Shown here: in pieces, positions 8,956-17,081 of the stretch | Position numbering within the stretch: position 1 is the stretch's first letter | Layout of the letters: every line of letters begins with the position of its first letter | The notes under the pieces: generated by a model | What the model saw: the letters and a program-made list of their open reading frames with translations, nothing else | Database searches by the model: none | Told to the model about the DNA's origin: nothing | Program-made: the position numbers and the translations under genes | Assembly (NCBI GenBank): GCA_009841115.1 | Contig: VXML01000046.1 | Span: 104,426-168,425 of the forward strand | From: Gemmatimonadota bacterium | GTDB taxonomy: Bacteria; Latescibacterota; UBA2968; UBA8231 | Direction of reading: 5' to 3' | DNA length: 64,000 nucleotides

Positions 8956-10527
8956 TCACATGGCATCGTAGCGAGCGAAGAGCCGATTGGCGAGGACAAA
9001 GAGTATGGCCGCATAGAGCGACAAAGCCGTTAGAGCCGGCAAAGCTTGGCTCAAGCTCTCGGCGACCGTCCAAGCGTGCTCGTGAAACCTCGGCAGGTCG
9101 CGCAGGTCAGCGCGCCAGCCGTCGTCGTCGTTGAACCACTCGCGGGAACCAAATGCGTCGCGGTCTTCGAGAAAGGTGATGATTTGTCCGCGATAGGCGC
9201 GCACTTGGTCGATAAAGTCGTAGTATTCGCGTCGGCTGGTGCCAGCGAAGGCACTGGCGGCTTGAGCGTAGGCACCGGCGGGAAAGAGGCGTTGGAGCTG
9301 GTCATTCCATCGTTCGATGCGGCGGGGGAAGCCTTCAATGAGAGGGGCCTTTTCGTTCCAGGCGCGCTGGGCGTACTGCAACCGCAACCGCTCGCCGCTG
9401 CGGACGATGTCTTGGAACTTTGCAAGCGATGGTGAATCGGCGACACTCGTTAAATAGAGCTGAGGAGTCTGTCCGTCTCTTTTAGAGTAGGTTCCAGTTC
9501 CTTCACTGTAGATTACAATCCCTCGTCCCTCCGTACGGACATGCTCGACCATATCTGTGGGAAAGTACTTGGTCTGGCCGTGCGCCCGAGCGAGGTCCGT
9601 GACCTCCTGATCGAACTCCTGCCATACTTGTGCGGCCTTGTGGTGGGCTTGGGCATGCTTTTCACCCATGTTGGCCTGCTCGTTGAGCAAGGCTGAGATG
9701 CTGTTGGGTAGCACAATCGCCAGTAACGCCCACGCAAACAGCGCGTAAATCAAGCTGGTTGCCGAGCGGTGAGTCATACACGAGATCACCAGCCCAATTA
9801 GGTAAAACACCAGCAGATATAGCAGCGACAGCGCGAACAGCAGACCCACCCGCGCCCACTCGCCGGCTCCGACTTCGATATTCTCAGTGCCCAATAGCAA
9901 GATCGTCAGCAGGATAAAGCCCAAGGCAGTTGGAATGGCCAGCGTCGTCAGGCCAGCGAGGACCTTGCCAGCGAGGACTTGGGCGCGGCTGGCGTTGGTT
10001 GTCAGCATCAGCCGCAGGGTACCGTCTTCCTTTTCACCGGAGATGGCCTCACTGGCGATGAGGACAGCCAGCAAGCCGAGCACGAGTTGGAAGATGTACA
10101 CCATGTCGAAGAAGGCAAAGATGGCGAGGTAGGGATTGCTCGACTGGAAGGGCGAGACCTCCTCGGCTTGGTAGGGCACGTTGAAGAGCATCACTTTGAT
10201 CGCCTGCCCTGCTTGTCGTTCGGCACCTTGAGCGAACACTGCTAGGGGGCGTGGGGCCCGTAGAGCACGTGGAGCCGCCTTTGGCTTGAAACCACTTTTA
10301 GTCGACACCAACCAGTCCCAGCCTAGGACCGAATAATAGGTGATTTCGTGCAGTTTGGTTTCCTCAGCGGCCCGCTGTGTGAGATAGCTGGCCTTTTTAT
10401 GGACATAGGTCTGGCTGGTGAGTACGCCATTGGCGATGATCAGCACGACGGCGAGTACGGTGCAAGCGGCGAAGCGCTGGCTGAGCAGATGGCTGAGCAT
10501 CTCTTTTTTAAACACAATGCCTATCAT
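8956..10527 (-). CDS. ABC-2 type permease
   Basis: This 523-residue permease is a homologue of the downstream neighbour. It has an N-terminal membrane helix (about 15-35), a periplasmic stretch, then helices around 125-300. GEKEDGTLRLMLTTNA is the ABC-2 signature after the second helix. A long soluble domain (about 310-490) and a final helix follow. AGGAG lies 6 bases before the ATG. The gap to the next gene is 40 bases. Two permeases with large soluble insertions and one shared ATPase suggest an asymmetric transporter. The substrate is unknown. Confidence 0.85.
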   Translation of the reverse strand: MIGIVFKKEMLSHLLSQRFAACTVLAVVLIIANGVLTSQTYVHKKASYLTQRAAEETKLHEITYYSVLGWDWLVSTKSGFKPKAAPRALRAPRPLAVFAQGAERQAGQAIKVMLFNVPYQAEEVSPFQSSNPYLAIFAFFDMVYIFQLVLGLLAVLIASEAISGEKEDGTLRLMLTTNASRAQVLAGKVLAGLTTLAIPTALGFILLTILLLGTENIEVGAGEWARVGLLFALSLLYLLVFYLIGLVISCMTHRSATSLIYALFAWALLAIVLPNSISALLNEQANMGEKHAQAHHKAAQVWQEFDQEVTDLARAHGQTKYFPTDMVEHVRTEGRGIVIYSEGTGTYSKRDGQTPQLYLTSVADSPSLAKFQDIVRSGERLRLQYAQRAWNEKAPLIEGFPRRIERWNDQLQRLFPAGAYAQAASAFAGTSRREYYDFIDQVRAYRGQIITFLEDRDAFGSREWFNDDDGWRADLRDLPRFHEHAWTVAESLSQALPALTALSLYAAILFVLANRLFARYDAM

Positions 10528-10601
10528 GGCGCGGCTCCTGTTAGTTCGTCTTTTCAGACTGATAGCGTTGTCTCGGAGGCGGTTGCCGAGCTTTGGCGTG
10601 G

Positions 10602-11516
10602 CTACAAGAATGAAAACCGAACCGGCGCGTTATTCGGCATGACGGTTTCTGCAAGGCGCCACATAGCCTTCTCTGGGCTCCAGACGAGTCGCACGAAAAA
10701 CGGGCAGCGCATCGGCCCCTTTTCAAAGTCGGCGGCCTCTTCAGGCTCTGCAAAGATGAACATGAATTGGGCCGCTACCCATTTTTCGCCGGCCTGTAGA
10801 GCTGCCTCAATCTCGTTTCTCATGGAAAAAGAACCCATATAGCCCATGGGAAGCAGGCCGTGGGTCTTGATGTAATCTACATAGCTCTCATACGCTCCTT
10901 GTAATTCGAACACGCTGTACTTGCTGTCGAAAAAGGAGATGTTGCCGAAGAAGTAATCGCACCCCTTCATGTCGAGGTTTTGTCTGTGCTGGGTTTTTAA
11001 GATGGCCAAGGGCGTATCGCCCGCATCGGGGATCGGTTCGGGGATAAGGCTACTTACATCGATCCCCGCCTCCTTTAGCATTTTTAGTTTGGCGTTTAAC
11101 TCGGCGGTTTCTTCGGGACTAGGAGTGCGTTCCAATCGCTCTTTTATCTGCTGTATCTTGTCAGGGTCATCGACGCCTCCGCGCAAGTAGAAAGTAGCGG
11201 CGAGGCTGTCGTTGCCGGAGACGGAAAAGGCGACGAGAAAGTCATAGAGCCAGGCACGCAGGTCGGCTTCTTGCTCGGGGGTGATGGGGACGCTTGGCTC
11301 GACGGGGATGGCTTCGACGGCCTGCTGTAACTCGGCCCCAGCTTCGACTTGGATCATCTCCAAACCGTTGATGTAGTCGAGATAGGCTTGGTGCCCGTCA
11401 TCATCGGGCGAAAAGCCGCCGTACTGACTTTTGGGCTCGGCAGTGGCCATGCTGGAGACGGCGAACCAAGCGGCGATCAGGGTGAAATACAGGGTGCGAA
11501 TGGCTACGGGTTGCAT
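10602..11516 (-). CDS. secreted protein of unknown function, first gene of the export operon
   Basis: This 304-residue protein starts with a signal peptide (hydrophobic core FTLIAAWFAVSSMA; cleavage near TAE, residue 26). I do not recognise a family. The body is mostly acidic and helical, with a likely globular part near 170-290 (MGYMGSFSMRNEIEAAL and a later CPFFVRLVW strand). The ATG at 11516 has a strong AAAGGAGG six bases upstream. As the first gene behind the predicted sigma-54 promoter it is a candidate substrate, periplasmic chaperone or sensor for the ABC export machinery encoded behind it. That role is inference from position only. Confidence 0.7.
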   Translation of the reverse strand: MQPVAIRTLYFTLIAAWFAVSSMATAEPKSQYGGFSPDDDGHQAYLDYINGLEMIQVEAGAELQQAVEAIPVEPSVPITPEQEADLRAWLYDFLVAFSVSGNDSLAATFYLRGGVDDPDKIQQIKERLERTPSPEETAELNAKLKMLKEAGIDVSSLIPEPIPDAGDTPLAILKTQHRQNLDMKGCDYFFGNISFFDSKYSVFELQGAYESYVDYIKTHGLLPMGYMGSFSMRNEIEAALQAGEKWVAAQFMFIFAEPEEAADFEKGPMRCPFFVRLVWSPEKAMWRLAETVMPNNAPVRFSFL

Positions 11517-11564
11517 GATGCCTCCTTTGTGGAAGGGGTGGGTTGTCGTTTCGGTAAGAGCCAT

Positions 11565-11580
11565 CGCAACTATCGTACCA
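11565..11580 (-). promoter_or_regulatory. predicted sigma-54 (-24/-12) promoter
   Basis: Read on the minus strand the sequence is TGGTACGATAGTTGCG, against the RpoN consensus TGGCACG-N4-TTGCW. The invariant GG and GC are present with exactly 10 bases between them. Transcription would begin near 11554, about 38 bases before the ATG of the first operon gene. A sigma-54-dependent activator gene ends about 340 bases upstream. Confidence 0.7.
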
Positions 11581-11921
11581 AGGAGTGACCAGCGGCCGCC
11601 AAACGCGCCTATTTCTTCGATTTTATGATTTCTAAATAGCTGTTAAATAATGCTTTATAAAAATTGAAGCGAATTTATCTCCCATCTCTCTGATCCTTTG
11701 TGCAACTCCCTTAATGCTCTAAAAGTGCGACAATATATCGCACAAGTGCGTCGAATCATCGCTTTAGTGCGTCCAAACATCGCATGGGGATGTCGTGCGG
11801 TTGCGGCGTAGGTCCTGCTCGGTGGAACGGCACCGACGCCTGCTGAGTAGCCTCTGACGATGTTAGTTGATGCAGAAGGAGGGGTAGAGAATCGGAGATA
11901 GACAGGTGGGGATGATCGCCT
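11581..11921. other. long regulatory spacer between activator gene and export operon
   Basis: No convincing coding sequence was seen. Moving away from the promoter on the minus strand, an AT-rich stretch (about 11621-11690) of the kind bent by IHF comes first, then the array of three dyads (11725-11785). The remainder up to the activator stop is GC-rich with no recognised structure. Confidence 0.6.
11725..11785. promoter_or_regulatory. three phased dyad sites, likely enhancer for the sigma-54 activator
   Basis: Three 19-bp sites start at 11725, 11746 and 11767, exactly 21 bp apart (two helical turns). Site 1 is a perfect dyad, GTGCGA-N7-TCGCAC. Sites 2 and 3 keep GTGCG-N9-CGC. They lie about 170-230 bases upstream of the predicted start point, a normal distance for an NtrC-family upstream activating sequence. 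Confidence 0.7.
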
Positions 11922-13328
11922 TCAGGGCCGACGGCTGTATTGGCTGACGTCTATGTCGAACTGCTTGATCTTGCGCTGTAAGTTGCGCCGCCCCAACTGG
12001 ATCTGCTGAGCGGCTTGGCTGATGTTGCCGCCCGTTTTCTCGAGGGCGTCGCGGATGAACTGTTCCTCAAAGCGCTGGCGCGCTTCGTGGAAGAGCGCGT
12101 CGGGCCGATCTATGACTTCCTCTTCTACGGCTGCTGGCTCATCCTGACGACCAGTATTCTCTACGATAGTCGTCGGCAGATCCTCTACCTCGATTTCCCG
12201 TCCCTTGGTGAGGGCTATGGCGCGCATGATCGCGTTCTCCATTTCGCGCACATTACCCGGCCAGTCGTAGGCTTCGAGATACTCAAGAGCTTCCTTGCTC
12301 ACCCCTTGTATCTGTTTGTCGAAGCGGTCGTTTAGGCGGTCGATAAAGAAGTGGCAGAACAAAGGAATGTCGCTCTTGCGCTGGCGCAGCGGCGGTACCT
12401 CTATGGTGACCGCGTTGAGGCGGTAGAACAAATCCTCGCGGAACTGGCCTTCGGCCACGGCCTGCGTCAAATTGCGGTTGGTCGCGGAAAGGACGCGCAC
12501 ATCGACCTTGTGGGTCTCGGTCGATCCCACCATCTCGAACTCCCTTTCCTGCAACACGCGCAACAGCCGGGTTTGTAGTCCCACCTCCATGTCGCCGATT
12601 TCGTCGAGGAATAGGGTACCGCCGTCGGCCTCCATAAAACGTCCTTTGCGGTCGCGCACCGCTCCGGTGAAAGCGCCTTTTACGTGCCCGAACAATTCGC
12701 TCTCTAGTAGGCCTGGGTTCAAGGCCGCGCAGTTGCAACGCACAAAGGGACCGGCCGCGTGGTCGCTGGCGCGGTGGATGGCCGCGGCGACGAGTTCCTT
12801 GCCGGTGCCGCTTTCGCCGCAGATTAGCACTGGCAGGGGAGTGGAGGCCACGTCTTGAACCAGCCGGTAGATTTGCCGCATCTGCTCAGTCTCACCGACC
12901 ATGCCCAACCCCGTGCCTTGTGTTTGGCGCAGACGCTCGTTCTCAGTTCGGAGCTTTTGCAGCTCGCGGATATTGCTGATGTGGCTGAGGATTTCTTCGG
13001 CGTTAAAGGGCTTGGCCAGATACCCATACGCACCCAGCTTGACGGTCTCTACCGCGCTTTGGAGATCCGCATACGCCGTTAAGATGAGCACTTCCTCGGG
13101 CCGCTCGCGCACGTTGAACTGCCGCAGAAATTCGAGGCCGCTCATCTCGGGCATGTGTAAATCGAGCAGGATGATGTCGAAGGATTCTTCTCGTAGGAGC
13201 GCGAGGGCCTCGCGTGCATCCGAGCGGGTTTCCACCGCGAAGCCTTCGCGCCGCAAGATGCTGCTCGACAGCTTCAGCAGGTCCTGCTCGTCGTCAACCA
13301 TGAGTATTTTGCCGTCGTGCCGGGCCAT
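11922..13328 (-). CDS. sigma-54-dependent response regulator (NtrC family)
   Basis: This 468-residue regulator has a receiver domain with acidic residues D12/D13, phospho-acceptor D56, T84 and K106. The AAA+ domain follows: Walker A GESGTGKE 171-178, the sigma-54 contact loop GAFTGA 218-223, Walker B GGTLFLDEIGD 236-246. A Fis-type helix-turn-helix lies at the C-terminus (GGNISQAAQQIQLGRRNLQRKI). All motifs are intact, so it should activate RpoN-dependent promoters when phosphorylated. Its partner kinase ends 2 bases upstream, so both are co-transcribed. The dyad array and -24/-12 promoter directly downstream make the export operon its likely target. Confidence 0.95.
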   Translation of the reverse strand: MARHDGKILMVDDEQDLLKLSSSILRREGFAVETRSDAREALALLREESFDIILLDLHMPEMSGLEFLRQFNVRERPEEVLILTAYADLQSAVETVKLGAYGYLAKPFNAEEILSHISNIRELQKLRTENERLRQTQGTGLGMVGETEQMRQIYRLVQDVASTPLPVLICGESGTGKELVAAAIHRASDHAAGPFVRCNCAALNPGLLESELFGHVKGAFTGAVRDRKGRFMEADGGTLFLDEIGDMEVGLQTRLLRVLQEREFEMVGSTETHKVDVRVLSATNRNLTQAVAEGQFREDLFYRLNAVTIEVPPLRQRKSDIPLFCHFFIDRLNDRFDKQIQGVSKEALEYLEAYDWPGNVREMENAIMRAIALTKGREIEVEDLPTTIVENTGRQDEPAAVEEEVIDRPDALFHEARQRFEEQFIRDALEKTGGNISQAAQQIQLGRRNLQRKIKQFDIDVSQYSRRP

Positions 13329-13330
13329 GT

Positions 13331-15475
13331 CTATGTCTTTTGCTCTCTATTGTAAGGCAGCAAGAGCGCGAAGCAGGTGCCTTTGCCAACGCGGCTGGTA
13401 ACCTCTATGTGGCCGCCGATTTCCCGTAGCTGGCGCTGGGCGATGGCCAGCCCCAAGCCCGTGCCTTCTCCCGGGGCTTTGGTGGAAAAGAACGGCTCAA
13501 ATATGCGGGAGACCTGGGTTGGGTCAATGCCAGTGCCGGTGTCGCAGATTTCTATGGCGACGCCCTCTTGCTCGGGGCGGGTGCTCACCTGTAAGCGGCC
13601 GCCTTGGGGCATGGCTTGGAAGGCGTTGCGGATGATGTTGAGGTAGATGTCCTTGAGCATGTCGCGGTTTATGCGCACGGCTGGCACCGGCTCGAAGTGC
13701 CGCTCAATCGAGATGCCGAGGTGCTCGGCGTGTTTGGTCTCCAAGTCGAGCAACTGCTCCAGCACCTCGGCCGCGTCTAGCTGCTCTACTAGGTGCTGGG
13801 CCGGTCGTGCGAAGTCGAGCAGGCTGCCGACGCGATCATCTATGCGGCGGATGGCCTCGCGCATTATGCGCAAGGTCTCGTCGCGCTCCTTTTCTTCCTC
13901 GGGACCTAACCGAGGCAGCAGGTCGCAGGTGTTTTGCGCAATGGCAAGGGGGTTTTTGATTTCGTGTGCTACGCCGGCGGCTACTTCGCCGAGCGCCGAT
14001 AGTTTTTCGGCCTGCATGTAGCGCAGTTCGAGCAGGTGCTGCTGAGTCCGGTCTTCGACGACTAGCAAGACCTTGCCGCGATGGCCGTGGCTCAGCTCGG
14101 CCTTGTGCAGGTTCCAGTAGCGCATAACGCCCTCGGAGTCCTCGATTGCGAGGCCATCAACTACTTGCAAGGTTGGGTGGGCCTTTAGCCAAGCGAGTAT
14201 TTGGGCACCAGCGTGGGTCGCGCTCAATTCGGCGGACTGTTCCGGCAGCAGCAAGCTGGCCCACGCTTTGTTGCTCTGCACAATGCTGTAGTCGGCGTCG
14301 AGCACGGCAATCGCGAGGGGATTATCCTCGATCAGATGGCGCTGCAAGCCCAAGGTGCTTTCCAAGTCCCGCTGGCGCTCGGCCAGCGTTTGGTCCATCT
14401 CGACAAAAGCATCAGCTAGTTCGCCGATCTCGTCTCGGCGCGTCACGGGAGTTCCTATGAGGGGATAGCCGTCCCGACGGCGACGCACGGCGTGCGTAAG
14501 CGAGACGAGAGGCGCGACGACCGAGCTGCGCGTCAGGCCGCCCAAAACCAGCGCCCCTAGGGCAAAGAGTCCGATAATCGCATAGATGGAATACAGCACG
14601 ACCGTGTACGGAGCATACGCCTCGTCTTCGCGCTGTTCAATGGCGAGGATCCAGTCCCAAGCACCGGCGTAAGCAAAACCCGGGACTCCCGAACCGATCA
14701 CGGGAGCAAAACCCGTAATCCACTTCATGCCCCCCCCATCGCGCCACAAGAGGGTTCCCGCTGGCCCGCGCATGGCCTCTATATGCGGGTGGTGGATCCA
14801 CGTGTAGAAGGATTGACGCATGGGCCGTGCCAGATAGTGACCATCGTCGGCGTGGAGCAAGGTCGCGTAGCCGGTTTTGCCAATGCGGACGAGATTTATC
14901 TTTTGCCAGACTCGGTGAAAGTCGAGGCGAGCTATTAGGGCTTGTTGAGGTCGCTCGTCGTCCCGTTCCACTGGTAGCGCGACAAAGAGCTTGGGCGTCT
15001 CCTTGAATTCTTTGATCAGGGTAACGTATAGACTGTTTTCTGCCATCTTCGCCCAAGTTGCTGCCCAGTCGTAGGAAGCGGGCAATGGAACCGACGCGCT
15101 CGCGGCCTGTATTTGGTTTGGGGCGTCCACTAGGTAGAGCACCTCCACCTCTCTAGATTCGAGGGCGTCTTTTTTGAGCAAGGCATCCACATCCTGTGGC
15201 TTGGTTTCCACAGTCCATGCGAGGCTTTCCAAGCTGGAGGCGATGTTGGAAAAGATGCGGCCGATTTCCGCGGCCGTGCGGTGCGCCATTTCGCGGCGGC
15301 TGTCCAGCACGGCCTCTTTTATTGCATTGCGGGCCGTGTTCAACACGAAGATATCAACTAGCAACACGGGCACTAGCCCCAAGGCGATGTAATAGCTCAG
15401 CAGGCGCAGCCACAGCCGTTGCCTTTTACCGCGCCAAGCGGTCCAAGTTTTCAGGCTTGAGAGCATCTGTCTCAT
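13331..15475 (-). CDS. membrane sensor histidine kinase
   Basis: This 714-residue kinase has a membrane helix at about 26-48, a periplasmic sensor region of roughly 260 residues (Cache-like in layout), and a second helix near 315-340. A HAMP-like segment (VVAPLVSLTHAV), a PAS domain (LIEDNPLAIAVLDADYSIV) and a HisKA domain with H504 in AGVAHEIKNPL follow. The ATPase domain has N box IIRNAF, G1 DTGTGID and G2 GTGLGLAI. It is the NtrB/AtoS style of kinase that pairs with NtrC-family regulators, here encoded immediately downstream. I place the start at the ATG at 15475; the open frame extends further up but only through a repeat-rich spacer. No strong ribosome site was seen. Confidence 0.92.
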   Translation of the reverse strand: MRQMLSSLKTWTAWRGKRQRLWLRLLSYYIALGLVPVLLVDIFVLNTARNAIKEAVLDSRREMAHRTAAEIGRIFSNIASSLESLAWTVETKPQDVDALLKKDALESREVEVLYLVDAPNQIQAASASVPLPASYDWAATWAKMAENSLYVTLIKEFKETPKLFVALPVERDDERPQQALIARLDFHRVWQKINLVRIGKTGYATLLHADDGHYLARPMRQSFYTWIHHPHIEAMRGPAGTLLWRDGGGMKWITGFAPVIGSGVPGFAYAGAWDWILAIEQREDEAYAPYTVVLYSIYAIIGLFALGALVLGGLTRSSVVAPLVSLTHAVRRRRDGYPLIGTPVTRRDEIGELADAFVEMDQTLAERQRDLESTLGLQRHLIEDNPLAIAVLDADYSIVQSNKAWASLLLPEQSAELSATHAGAQILAWLKAHPTLQVVDGLAIEDSEGVMRYWNLHKAELSHGHRGKVLLVVEDRTQQHLLELRYMQAEKLSALGEVAAGVAHEIKNPLAIAQNTCDLLPRLGPEEEKERDETLRIMREAIRRIDDRVGSLLDFARPAQHLVEQLDAAEVLEQLLDLETKHAEHLGISIERHFEPVPAVRINRDMLKDIYLNIIRNAFQAMPQGGRLQVSTRPEQEGVAIEICDTGTGIDPTQVSRIFEPFFSTKAPGEGTGLGLAIAQRQLREIGGHIEVTSRVGKGTCFALLLPYNREQKT

Positions 15476-15492
15476 GGGCTGTACCAACGTAT

Positions 15493-15640
15493 GAATTGAC
15501 GTTACGTAGGGGGCGGTTTGAAACCGCCCCCTACTAGTCGCATCAAGGGCGTCTCGCTCTCGATGCCGGCAAGATGCCCGCGCTCCCAGCGGGAATCGGG
15601 ACGAAAACCAGCCACCGGACACGCGATGCGTAACATCAGT
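15493..15640. repeat. repeat-rich spacer, relative of the MITE-like element at 39870
   Basis: The spacer upstream of the kinase gene starts with ATTGACGTTACG and ends with TAACATCAGT, the same end motifs as the element at 39870-40024. Inside lie a perfect palindrome (15506-15534) and a GCCGGCAAGATGCCC-type repeat near 15564. It holds no gene. Confidence 0.45.
15506..15534. repeat. GTAGGGG-type palindrome
   Basis: GTAGGGGGCGGTTT is followed, after one base, by its inverse AAACCGCCCCCTAC, a 14-bp-arm palindrome. A shorter relative with the same GTAGGGG...CCCCTAC ends is at 26298-26316. It could act as a transcript hairpin or be a mobile palindromic unit. Confidence 0.7.
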
Positions 15641-16406
15641 GGCCGACGATGGCCGACGAAAAGGTGAGAATCCCGAACCGGTTGGCGCGGTGGAAATCGG
15701 CTCTAGGTGTGCCTGTATCGGACCACAGCCCAAATTGGCCTTGGTAGCCCTTGGTGCGATTGAGTCCGGCGCGCCATTGGTCGCCGTCTTGGGGTGGGAT
15801 TTGTCCACCCAAGTGGCGGAAGTTGTCGTGGGGGATGGAGATTTCGAGGATCCAGCTTTGGTCGGTGTCCGAGTGGTCGTTGAGGGTGCCGTCGTAGGTC
15901 GTGGCGATGACGACGCCTTCGCTCTGCCAGGATGGGTGAATGGCCTTGGTGCGCTCCTTGCCGCCGTGGAAGGCGATGTAGTCGAGCAGGGTGCCGTTGA
16001 TGTTCATCTCATAGCCATAGTAGTTGCCGGGGACTTCCATGTTGGGGGTGGCAAAAATCTCGACGGCGTCCTCTTGATACACCGCTCCGTCGTGCTCGGT
16101 TACTTCTGAATGCAGATACGGATCGACGCACTCGTAGATGATGTAGAGGTTGTCGTCGTCCCACAGCAAGCGGGCCGTCGTGGATTGCGGTTGCTCTTTT
16201 TCGAGGTCGCTCCAAGGCATTACAAAGGCGATGGGCGCGGCGTGCTGCCAGTCGGCCTCGTCTAAGCGACCATCGACTTGGATTCCCTCGTTGGTGCGGA
16301 GGACTTGGTAGGTGGGTAGCTCATCAGGCATAGCTTGGAAGCGGGTGTTCTCTTGGGCGCTGGCAGAGACAGCGCAGGTGAGGGCGAAGAGCAGGCTGTA
16401 GAGCAT
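15636..16406 (-). CDS. secreted CBM9-like carbohydrate-binding protein
   Basis: This 256-residue protein has a signal peptide (LFALTCAVSASAQ, cleavage near residue 18). It carries one domain of the CBM9-like family that binds sugars or reaches the cell surface attached to other domains: IQVDGRLDEADWQHA near 42-56, the LLWDDDNLYIIYECVD strand near 80-95, DAVEIF near 113, and WILEISIPHDNF near 183-195. There is no catalytic domain. I chose the ATG at 16406, preceded by GAAAGGA. It stands downstream of RNase HI with a 26-base gap. A second CBM9-like protein is at 59752, but without close sequence similarity. Confidence 0.8.
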   Translation of the reverse strand: MLYSLLFALTCAVSASAQENTRFQAMPDELPTYQVLRTNEGIQVDGRLDEADWQHAAPIAFVMPWSDLEKEQPQSTTARLLWDDDNLYIIYECVDPYLHSEVTEHDGAVYQEDAVEIFATPNMEVPGNYYGYEMNINGTLLDYIAFHGGKERTKAIHPSWQSEGVVIATTYDGTLNDHSDTDQSWILEISIPHDNFRHLGGQIPPQDGDQWRAGLNRTKGYQGQFGLWSDTGTPRADFHRANRFGILTFSSAIVGH

Positions 16407-16432
16407 GGTCAATCCTTTCGGTAGTGGTCGGG

Positions 16433-16909
16433 TCAAGTGTTGTGTAGGGAGGGCGTCTCCCCGCGCGAAAATGCTTGGGCGATTTGGTCGCAGCGTTCGT
16501 TATCTGGGTCGCCAGCGTGGCCTTGGGTGTACTGCCACTGAATGGAGGGCGTATTAAGTTGGTCTAGGCTGCGCCACAGGTCTTGGTTGAGCACGGGCTT
16601 TTTAGCAGCCGTGAGCCAGCCCCGCTTCTTCCAGCCGTGAATCCACTCGGTGATGCCCTTGCGCAGATACTCGCTGTCCGTGACGAGGGTAATAGCGATG
16701 TCGGATGGGACGGCGCGGAGACCTTCGATGGCCGCTTGTAACTCCATGCGATTGTTGGTGGTCTCTGGAAAAAAGCCGCCCAATTCCACGACGCGGCCAT
16801 CGCCGTAGAGCAGCCGCGCTGCCCAGCCGCCTGGTCCCGGATTGAACGAACAGGCTCCGTCGGTGAAAATGGTCACGGTTTGCGCGGAATTGGATTGCTG
16901 TTGTAGCAC
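16433..16909 (-). CDS. rnhA: ribonuclease HI
   Basis: This 158-residue enzyme cleaves the RNA strand of RNA-DNA hybrids. The catalytic acidic residues are all present: D17 in FTDGACSFNPG, the Glu in NNRMEL near 55, the Asp in VTDSEYL near 77, and the late Asp near 140 following the H-x-G in YTQGHAGDPDNE. Length is normal for the bacterial type I enzyme. The start is a GTG at 16909 with AAAGG upstream; no ATG is available before the first catalytic motif. It is compact with the CBM9-like gene downstream, but the two are unlikely to share a function. Confidence 0.93.
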   Translation of the reverse strand: MLQQQSNSAQTVTIFTDGACSFNPGPGGWAARLLYGDGRVVELGGFFPETTNNRMELQAAIEGLRAVPSDIAITLVTDSEYLRKGITEWIHGWKKRGWLTAAKKPVLNQDLWRSLDQLNTPSIQWQYTQGHAGDPDNERCDQIAQAFSRGETPSLHNT

Positions 16910-17081
16910 CGGATTTGCCTTTATTTGAGGTGAGCCGCTAGTTTGCTACGATAAAACATGATGCGGACGGCGGCAATCGAGGCGGATATTCGCAGTGCTC
17001 TGCCGGATCCCATTTGTGCCCAAGGTAATTGCCTTTAGATTAGGGGCTTCCTGTATCTGAACTTTAGAAAGAAAATGCAAT

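Noticed and set aside
15476..15808. Extension of the histidine kinase N-terminus by 111 residues
   Set aside because: The extra frame runs through palindromic repeats and has no sensible signal or family match. The ATG at 15475 places the first membrane helix where kinases of this type have it.
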